Shown piece by piece: positions 48,155 to 57,900 of a DNA stretch of 64,000 nt. The DNA comes from Branchiostoma belcheri (taxonomy: Eukaryota; Chordata; Leptocardii; Amphioxiformes; Branchiostomatidae). Numbering within the stretch: position 1 is the stretch's first letter; each line of letters begins with the position of its first letter. A model generated the notes under the pieces. It did no database searches and was not told where the DNA came from. It saw nothing but the letters and a program-made list of their open reading frames with translations. The stretch lies in assembly GCF_001625305.1 (NCBI RefSeq), contig NW_017804109.1, positions 1,492,533-1,556,532 on the forward strand, given 5' to 3'. The position numbers and the translations under genes are program-made.

Positions 48155-50304
48155 CGCAGACGTTAAGGACCGCACACACTCGACGATAACTCTGGGCGGC
48201 TGGGAGGGGAACACTTCTGCTACAAGAGACAGGATCTACAGAACAACAGTCAACTCCAAAATTCATCAACATGATGATATACAGCACTGGGCTGTGTAAC
48301 ACTGCTGGGCGGGGAACACTTCTGCTACAAGAGACAGGATCTACATGTACTACAAACAAGTCAACTCCAAAATTCATCAACATAATGATATACAGCACTG
48401 GGCGGTGGGGGAAGGGAACACTTCTGCTACAAGAGACAGGATCTTAACGTTCATACAAAACAGATTCACCGGTAACACTGGACTGCTGGGAGAAGAGAAC
48501 TTTCTGCTACAAGACAGACAGGACCTACATGTACTTGAAACAACTGTCAACTCCAAAATTCATCAACACTGAGTTTCTGCATAGGATGGATCTACAAACA
48601 AACCTAACTCCAAACAGCAGGAAACTTCGTTATAATGAAATGTGTACCACCAGAAGAGTTGGAAATTCATTAATGTCAGCCTTTTCTGCTGCAACTTTGG
48701 CTGGACCTACATATATACAAACTGTACTTCAAACGACAGTCAACTCCAAAATTCATCAACACTGGGCTGCGGAGGAAGGAAACACTTCTTATACAGCGTG
48801 GGAGTTTCTGCATACAAACTTCCAACTCAAACTCCAAACTTTCCAAGGATTCCTGGATTTACAAACTGTACTCCAAACAGCAGTCAAATATTCATTCACA
48901 CGAAATACGCATCACCAGAAAAGCAATATCACCAAGGAAACCTGGATTTACAGTACAAACAAACTGTGACAAATACAAAACAGGAATCTTCAAACATACG
49001 GATCTTTTTATGGCATCAATGTAATAGCAAAGCAGCAGATTAAAACAAGCAAGCAATCCTGGATTGCAAACACACTGTAGTTCAAGCAACAGAAAGTCAA
49101 TCGTCAACACAAACTGTCCAACGGTAGAAGAGGTGAATCCCTCTACAACGTGGATGGAACAGTTTTGCAATGACAGATCTCTCCAGGATTTACCTACAAG
49201 CTGCACTACAAGCAAAAGAAAAGTCTTCAGCATGGATGTCTTAAATCTGGTGCAGTTTTGAATACAACATCAGCATTACATCTCCAGTAGTAGCAGAGGT
49301 GCTCAAAGAACTTGCCATTAAATGTATTTCTGGATGGTGGAAAGATCTAAACTAAATAGAACAGCCAAGCCAACTCCTTGCAAATGTCAACTGCAAGACT
49401 CTAAGCGCAGTGTTATCGTCGGTAGATTTTTTTATGACTCGTTTTTGAAAAGGCAGTGAAATAATCACAGACAATGATGAGATTGTAGATTTTTTTTTTA
49501 CTTTTACAAGGACAATTTCGGAGGACATTCTCCCTGATGACTTGTACCTTATAAGAATTCCAAACGTTTTGCTGCTGAACCAAGAAAATTCCAAGTGGGA
49601 CTTGAAGACGTAGGAGGACTCGAGATCAGCTTCTTGACTTGCCAACTTGTGCGGGCGCGTTGGAATATCATCCAGGGAGAGAAACGATCGAAAACTGGAT
49701 GCAAGACCAAACCTATGCAAGGTTGTGGCACACAAGAGAGGACCATAAGACTGGTATGGGACCACTCAATTCACACTGTAGGATCCAGACGGGCTTCAGA
49801 AGAACATTTACGTGGGAAAAAGTTGCTTTTTCTTGCAACATACCCTCTGAACCCTGTCTGGGTCAAGTTTTGTGACGCAAGGCAAGGAAATACTCGAGTA
49901 GTAACCTTGACAGAGCTGGCCAAGAAAGCCAAGAAACAACACCTTCTTGGAGACGTCTTGAAGAAGTGATCTCACATTGTATAGACAGGTGTAACAAATA
50001 AAACACCTGGGGAATCCTTAATGACTTATTATATAAGTAGAACTGTAAAGAACAGGGATACATATTGTACAGAGGGTGTGAAAGATGACGTCATACTCTC
50101 TGAAATTGAAAGTTTCCTTCTTGCCTAATTTTTGGCATTTTACTTGGAAATATTATTGTCCACCTTGATCATTTGTATTTATTGTGCCAGAGAAGTTATA
50201 TTTTCATATATTATATAGATTTGTGGATATGAAAGCTTGCGGGGCAGACATTTGATGTAACGTTCATTGTTCAGCACTGTGACTCTATATAATAACTTAA
50301 TAAA
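48155..50304 (+). other. Probable ADAMTS 3' UTR with two candidate poly(A) signals
   Basis: No ORF of note follows the stop. AATAAA occurs at 49997-50002 and 50299-50304. The first 1.1 kb is a degenerate tandem repeat (separate entry); the rest looks unique and AT-rich towards the end. The UTR extent is inferred only from these signals. Confidence 0.5.
48180..48780 (+). repeat. Degenerate tandem repeat (about 100-110 bp unit) in 3' UTR
   Basis: The phrase acttctgctacaagagacag recurs near 48211, 48319 and 48420, with a variant at 48502. The phrase caactccaaaattcatcaac recurs near 48252, 48362, 48548 and 48749. Copies degrade to the right. Confidence 0.8.
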
Positions 50305-50619
50305 GTTTCCAATATATTATAAAACTTAAAATCAAATTAAACATAAAATTGGTCACATGAAAGTTGGAAAGTTCTATCAAATTTCATTGGTGCTGAATGT
50401 ATTGTAAGCCTAACATTTAATTTAAAATGCCATTTCTAAGACCATGCATCTCCACATAGTAATATTGTAAGTTCCTGTCATACCATATATTTTATATAAA
50501 CTAATATTTGATTGTAAAATTCTGTCAAGGGCTTTCCGATTTCAGTGACCAGTTTACGTTTGCTACATACACTTTTGTTCTACAATGTCGCTGCTATATT
50601 CAAACTGACAGGTTTCGTA

Positions 50620-50903
50620 ATTAAAGACTAAGCTTTAACTTCCAACACTAACTACATGTACAAAGAATTGCGGCTTGTCCTAAATTTTCGGTTGACTCCA
50701 TCAACCTTGTTCACGGAATAGACCCGTCTACTCTTGGAACGTGACGTCAGAGACACGTGACGGTAGTAGCATGCGCAGGCCATAAGTTCCAAGAGTAGAC
50801 GGGTCCATTCCGTGAACAAGGTTGATGGAGTCAACCAAAAATTTAGGGCAGGCCAGCCTCAACTCTTTGTAGTTAGTGTTAGAAGTTGAAGCTTAGTCTT
50901 TAT
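50620..50903. mobile_element. Hairpin element with ~120-bp arms
   Basis: ttaaagactaagctttaact, through ggttgactccatcaaccttg and ttcacggaatagacccgtct, returns as a close reverse complement from 50787 to 50903. A ~45-bp loop contains gtgacgtcagagacacgtga. Confidence 0.85.
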
Positions 50904-51289
50904 TTCATAATGACTTGTACCAACACAGGTCTCATAATTGTTGAACGGGCTGAACAAAAAAAATGTCGCAGTCAATTGTCTTCCCCGCCCAACCACGGAA
51001 TTGCCGTAGATAGCTTCACCTGTACAGAGTATTATGGGATGTAAAAGTTTACTGTATAATAGTCACTGCAGAATCTAACACTTGTGTCCAATATTCGCTA
51101 CCTCAGGGGAGCTGCAAAGGTCTCTCACCGCGTTCCGAAAACTCTGATGTGATACCCGTTTTGAAGGACTATGTAGATATCATTACAGGTCAATGTCGTG
51201 TTGTTTAGAAATTATTTTAGAAATTATCATTCAAATTGAATCAGATGATATTACCGATATTATCGAAAACAGAATATGTTTATATTATC

Positions 51290-51490
51290 ATGAAAGTTCA
51301 TCTGTGTTGGTAGTTACATATCTAAAGTTATAACTTTTGGTCCAACACAAAAAAGTTCTCTCACCTAGAGCTTTCGACCAGTCACTCTGGTCTTCTTCAG
51401 TAGACTGACCCAGTGAGGCTAGAAGAAGCCACGTGACAAGCCTCACTGGGTCAGTCTACTGAGGAAGACCAGAGTGACTGGTCCAAAAGT
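51290..51490. mobile_element. Hairpin MITE family D, copy 1
   Basis: Arms of 45 bp (51376-51420 and 51438-51482): gaccagtcactctggtcttc then cagtagactgacccagtgag, nearly perfect inverse. Left part: gttcatctgtgttggtag and gtccaacacaaaaaagttct. Same order at 53385-53600 and, decayed, at 39338-39480. Confidence 0.85.
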
Positions 51491-51704
51491 TTTAACTTAA
51501 AACATGTGTTATACTAGAAAGTATGACTTATTCCTTTTCTATATGAGAGATGTGAAATCCTTGCAGCCCCCTGAAGTTTTTTGTCGCAGGCAGATGTACA
51601 TATTTTTAACGTCAGCTTTTGTGTTGCTGGTCAGACAGGGTAACGTCAGGTTTAGTCACGTCCGGCCCAAAAGGGGAGTCCTCCAACTCTGCTGCTCTCA
51701 AGTT

Positions 51705-52050
51705 TTAGCTCACTGAAGAGCTAATTTTCCACTAGTCGTAATAGACATGTGCAGATGCTTTGTACAGTATTTACAGGTTTATTGTACCTGGGAAAATCCC
51801 CTACATGTAGCTCTTGATCCAGATTAGCTCACTGAAGAGCTACTCTGCCACTGGTCGTAACAGAGAAGACAGATGATATGTACAGTATTTACAGGTTCAT
51901 TGTACCTGGGAAATTCCCCTAGGTTTTGATCCAGTTTTAGCTCACTTAAGAGCTACTCTTCCACTGGTCTTAACAGAAGACAGACACTATAGTATGTACA
52001 GTATTTACAGGTCTATTGTGCCTGTGAAATTGCCCTAGCTGTTCTCAACA
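51705..52050. repeat. Tandem repeat, about 115-125 bp unit, three copies
   Basis: tttagctcact.aagagcta, ccactggtc.taacaga and tgtacagtatttacaggt recur three times. A single diverged half-unit occurs in a RECQL4 intron near 57430-57480. Confidence 0.9.
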
Positions 52051-53384
52051 AGTAAGCTTGATATTGTATCAACGTTTTCACTCTTTGGTACATTTTGATA
52101 CTTACTGTTAACATGTTCACTGCTAGCAGGTACTGAAAATGCATTTAATCAACTTCACGGTGGTTTTACTTTACAGTAGTAGGAGGAAAAAGGTTTTCAC
52201 AGTGTTTTAAATTTCCAGTCAAAACAATTCGATAGTGGAGTACTGTAAAACAATTATGAAGTCATACAATTCAAAAATTAGCAGTGGAAGGGTCTTCATA
52301 AAAGTAAAGCCACCCTGAAAGTTTCAGCATTTCCAGTAATGCAAACCAGCCAGACATTTCTTGCCAGTATTGAGCAGAGTTATACAGAGGACTCCCCTAG
52401 GCCCAGGTGCTGTAGAAATGGCCTCACACAATAATATTGTACAGACTCAAGTGTATGTGTAAAATAACTGATACCTGGTGCTACTGTGTATTATTTACTA
52501 TACAGGGAATGGTGACTGTTAGTAGGCATTGGAAAAATGGTTATCATTATTGTTATTATTAATTTTTTTTGCACCAACTCTTATGTCATAGGAAATTTCT
52601 TTTTTTTTTTAAATCGATTTAGGGGTAGATGTGTATTTTTTACCATTTCGGTTGTTTGGTTCGAGCAAAGAAATGAACAAATGTGTTCTGTGAACCCAGA
52701 ATCTATAGTTTTTCACAATGTTCAGCCATCCATTTAGTAACTTAAAGGTACTAGTAGTGACATATATCTGCAGTCCATTTTCTTAGCCATTTCTAATGTC
52801 ATAGACATTAACACTCAAGGAAAAATGTTCTTTTACAGGTCTGTAGTCAGTAATTATGGATAGAAAGCCATATAGTATAATGGTCAGATTCACATGGTTA
52901 AAAATGCTGAGTTTCATTTCTTGTAAGGTCCAAGAAAAAAAATATTGTCAAAACATCTGGGTTCACAGGCACAGACCTCTATCAGTGTTCAAGAGGGGCC
53001 ACACGAGTTTAGTTAGTTGTTTCTTGGATTTCTTCCAGAAAATGTTGAAACTGACATTTAAAAATGTGCAAAGAAAGCCATCAAATTATCAATAGAATAA
53101 TGAATATGAGAAACAACTAACTAATTTTTGTGTGCCCCAGATGACATATCAGTCTACATTCATGGCCTCAATATGTGGAGAAAAACTTATGCAAAGAAAT
53201 TGTCTTAGTAAGACCTAACAGTAACTTCTCCACAATGTTCTTATAGGCCACTGGTGCTTAAGGTACAGCTTCTTTAGACACATCTGTTAGGATATTCTTA
53301 CGAACATCACTTTCTGAAAGACATTTTGGGCTACTTCAGGGAGAAATGTAGAAAAAGGGAGACAAGAAATCCCTTGCTAAGTTA

Positions 53385-53600
53385 TCATGAAGGTTCATCT
53401 ATGTTGGTAGTTACATGTTTTAGGTCCAACACAAAAAGTTCTCTCACCTAGAGCTTTTGACCAGTCACTCTGGTCTTCCTCAGTAGACTGACCCAGTGAG
53501 GTTTGTCACGTGGCTTCTTTGAAGTGTGACGTCAACACTTGGTCAGTCTACTGTGGAAGACCAGAGTGACTGGTTGAAAGCTCTAGAAGAGAGAACCCGT
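53385..53600. mobile_element. Hairpin MITE family D, copy 2
   Basis: Same left part and arms as 51290-51490, with a different loop (cttctttgaagtgtgacgtc). Confidence 0.85.
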
Positions 53601-54014
53601 GCCGATTTATTTTATACAATGTTATTTTGCCCTGTTGTTATTTTTTCCTGGAGCATCCCAGACAAAAGATGTCGATTTCTTTCCGTAAAGTAAAACATAA
53701 CATCATAGAATGAAGACTACAGTTTTGTGGAATATGTACATGTACACTGCACCAAACCCAACACTGTGACTACCTCTGTATGTATCACACTGCTCACATT
53801 CTTGCCAATACCGAAGACATAAGAGTTCTTAGAATCACACAAAGTAAGTTTCTAACAGGTGTCTCTAAACAAGATGTACTGTGAACGTTTTTTCAGGTCA
53901 GAATCTCAATATTCTGTTATTAGCATAATTTTTCACATGAATTATTTTCGAATATGAATTTGGGAATAAAATGTCACAACATATTAAGAAGGTCTCTGGC
54001 TTTAATTAGTCTTG

Positions 54015-54801
54015 TTTGCTTTATTTATTTATTTGCATATCTTATTCTGTTCCCTTAACTTGGAGGCAGACATTAATATACATAAAATACTTGCACACGA
54101 AGAAAGGGTCATATAACATATTACTGTAACGATTTCTTTCGCTTTTAGTATCTATTTTACTTAAATGGCCGGAACCAGAAATATATACCTAAATATAAAA
54201 TGATGATACTTACCCCAAATAGTGTACAACCATTGTTTATTTTCTTTGTTCAAAGTGGAGTAAAAGCTAAAAGTATAACATCTATTTACACACTAGAGAA
54301 ATGTAGACTTGCCTGTACAAATTTTTACAAAAAATTCCCTCAAACTATCTTTGCAACATATAGTATCAACAACCGTTTACAATGCTACAATTTACACTTA
54401 TAATGAGTGAAAAGTGCATTGTTAGTAAGTATGTACAAATTGGACATGTTTCTATTGCACACAATGCACATCTCTTTTGGTGTATACCGGACTAAATAGA
54501 AACAAGTATAAAATAGTTCCCTGAGTTTCCATATCTGAGTACAGATGAGTACAAAAATGAAAGTCCAAACTGTTCAGAATCTCATCTGTGACACCAAACA
54601 AAATTCAAAATAGACGGAACAATAGAAAGAAGCTTCTCTGACTTGATGAGTATCGTACATGTATTTCACTCCTTTGAGATGTAGGTATGTAGATGTAGCT
54701 GATCTTAATGGTTGATATTCAAATCAAGTTTCAAGACATAGCACATTGTTTTGAATCTTTAAAACACCCGTCCTATAAGTCACAGCACATCTCCATGTTC
54801 C
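54015..54801 (-). other. Probable RECQL4 3' UTR
   Basis: No ORF of note. On the minus strand AAATAAATAAATAAA lies around 54021-54040, a candidate poly(A) signal cluster. The extent is inferred. The end-to-end gap to the ADAMTS signals is about 3.7 kb. Confidence 0.4.
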
Positions 54802-54903
54802 TCACATCCTGATCCTGACCAGTTCCTCCACCGCCAGCCTCCGCAGCTGGTTGAAGTCCACGTCCAGGTGGCTGCGCCAGAACCGACGGTCACGACCCCA
54901 CAC
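54802..54903 (-). CDS. RECQL4: RECQL4 last exon
   Basis: 34 codons with stop: [20 protein letters not shown] then [13 protein letters not shown] and TGA. It follows the penultimate exon in phase 0, giving the family's usual end. The acceptor sequence (CCTGTGG on plus) is the first unit of a tandem repeat that fills the intron to about 55210. Confidence 0.94.
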   Translation of the reverse strand: MWGRDRRFWRSHLDVDFNQLRRLAVEELVRIRM

Positions 54904-57900
54904 CTGTGGACAGGTAACAAACAGGTAAAAATCCCCACACCTGGACACGAACACACAACAGTCAAATATATACAGTGTACCTCAACAGGTACATTGTAAG
55001 AAACAGGTAAAAATCCTCAAACCTACAGACAAGTAACAAACATAGAACGGTCAAATATATAGTGTACCTCAACAGGTAACAAATAGGTAAATATCCCCAT
55101 GCCTGGACACAAACACAGAACGGTCAAATATATACAGTGTACCGCAACAGGTAACAAACAACAAAATCCCTACACCTGGACAGGTGGACAGGTAAAAAAC
55201 ACAATGGTCACATCTACGACGGTTTGATCCATTGCATTCCTGACTAGGCACTGTGCTTAGCACAGGCACTTTACATGACTACCAAGGTGAGTTGGGGAGG
55301 TAAAAGACAGTGGATTACGGATGGGCTCCACCTTCCAATACTGTGACACAGTGGACTAACAACCCACTGCCTCTACAGCCTCAAGTCTATAGGACTACCT
55401 TGACCTTTAAGAACACCTGTGAATCTCTCACCTGTGCGGGGGAAGAAAAGGTGCAGGATAAGAGAAAGTTTCTCACCTGTGCAGGATAGCAGGGGCTGGT
55501 GATGCCGTGAAACACCCTTGCGACAGCTCGGCCGGTGAAGGTCCTGTCGTGATGCAGACACACGAAGCTGCGGATGTCTGACCGCACCTGGGCCTCGTTC
55601 TTCAACGGCACCTGAGACTGAGAAAAAAAGATTCAGGGTACAAAAGAAATTAAGTAGCACAACATAGATTAATTAAGCAAAACCTAGTTGAAATAAAAAA
55701 CCTCAACGTCTCTCTTCAGAGATTGAAATTCTTTAGATTCAAAATTTCAAACAAGTACATTGCGTAATACAACAAAGGTTTTAATACAACAAAAATTCTC
55801 TTTTAGTTAAATACAAGTGTACAATAGAACTGGTATCTTCACATTATGTAACTGTAATGTCTAACCATATCTAACCATATGTAAGTACATGTAGAAATTG
55901 GCCAATTGTACTCTCCAGTGGACCAACTCCCCTGGCATGTTATCTCTCTATTTGACCAATTTCTACTCTTTCCAGTCACCTCCTGAAGCCTGGTAGAGGC
56001 TAGGATCATTGTCAACTCTCCCTCCAAAGAACCAGACCTGTTGCAGTCTCACCTGTTCCTCCTCCTCCTCAGCGCAGGAGTCTGAGGACGTGTTTTGTGC
56101 CGGCTGCTTCTCAAAGTACTCCCTGAGAGTCGTCTTGAGCTGTTCGCTGCGAGTCTGGTCCACCTCCTCCGCACATGCCCAGAACTCATCGTGGGACACT
56201 CTTGGAAACGGGAAAAAGTGTTGAACTTGAATTCGAAAGTAATTTCATCAGGTTGGTAGAGTATAGAATATAGGGGTTTTTGCTTTACACAACCGATATT
56301 GTCTCTTACCTTGCTACATATAGCAGCAAGAAGCAGAACTCCAGTCAGAAGCTCTGAGGAAGGTGTCTGATAGACACAGAAACATAAGCAAGGCAAGAGA
56401 CAATATTGGTTGTGTGAAAGAAAAACCCTATATCCTGTTGAACTGGAGCATATTCATTGCACCACATTGCAGAGTAGTACTAAGAGAATAACCCAAATTG
56501 AGCTGGCATTTTTACAGAATCGTAGTAACCGAAGAAATGGAGATGGGCACTGCCATTTTACCTATCGTTTCATAATGTAATCCGACACCACTGGGTATCT
56601 GCTACAGTACCAGTTACCATGGTGACAGCCGTCTGGTCCAGGTTATTGACCTGATTTATTTGGCATGGTAAAAGAGCAAATGGAAGAAGAAACGTAGCAA
56701 ATACAACATCTTTTCCTTCTGAAAAAGTAAACAAAACAAGAAGACATCTCACTCTGTCAGTGCGTCGAACACGGCCCTGATCTGCCGCAGCTCGGTTCGT
56801 TCCTGGGACTCAACTCGGCTGTACAGGAAATCCGACACCTCCTCAAGGTCATCGTCCGAAAGGTCACCCGGCGCCCGCAGAAGGAATGACACATCGGTGA
56901 AATCCACCAGCAGGCCCGTCCGCTGGTAACCTGCAGTGGTGTAGAAGAGACCCCTATCAATTTTGGACAAAACTGCAGCCCCCTTAGCTAAGAGAATTCA
57001 TCTGCCGTCTGTCTTCTTCTTTCATTTCAAGGCAGCCGCCTTCAACTAGCTGAAGATTCTACTCGCTTTTTGTGGCTAATATGAGATGGGGTTCGCCAGG
57101 CCTCAATCCAGGGAAGTAGTGTAAACTGCCATTTCCAAGGGCACAAGATTGGTGACATGGCAGGGTTCGAACCCAGGACCTCTTGCCTTGGTTCCAAGCC
57201 GATCGCTCTGCCGTTACGCCACAAGACCCCACAACCATGTCCAACCATGAAAGGCATTTCCCCACATACTGTACCTCCTGTGTTTGTCCTCTTCCACTTG
57301 AGTCCTCGGATGTCTCTCCTGACAGGCTCCAGGTCCCACCCCATCCTGTCTGCCAGCTCTACTACGTTGAACTCTAACCTGCAGGGGCAAGGGGCAAAGG
57401 TTAAAAGTAGAGTAGAGGTTAAAGGTAGACAGACACTATGTACAATATTTACAGGTTCATTGCACCTGTGAATTTCTAGTAGGTCTTTATGACAAGCACA
57501 ATGAACAGTGGACCACGGCTTAACGTCCCATCCTAGGACTGCAACACTTTGCAGTAGTGTGAGCGACAACAGCCGGGATTCGAACTCCCAACCTCTTGGT
57601 CCTGAGGCAGGGTTGCTAACCACTGGACTATGTACAAATGTACACTCCAGTCTTAGTACCTGTTACTGTTGGAGTGGTCCACGCCTTTCCTCCTGTCCAT
57701 GGCGACTGCTGCTGCCACGATGGGGCTGGTCCTGGCGTGTTGCCGTAGTAACCCCGGCCCCCCGTAGAACTGGATGGTGCAGAAGGCCCTGATTGGCTGC
57801 AGCACCTCGATCCACTTCCGCGGGTGCAGTTCCAGGTAGCACAGCAAGGTGGCGATGCCTGGGGGACAAAAAAAGGGTTAAATTAAAAGTTAAACAGCTT

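Larger units (their letters stand above)
50305..54014. other. Intergenic region between the convergent genes
   Basis: No coding signal. It holds the hairpins at 50620-50903, 51290-51490 and 53385-53600 and the tandem repeat at 51705-52050. The remainder is AT-rich without features I can support. Confidence 0.6.

Noticed and set aside
57160..57240. tRNA-like gene on the minus strand (good A and B boxes)
   Set aside because: The tRNA-like part runs into a tail shared with 3870-3990, and the acceptor stem is not closed; it is a SINE head.
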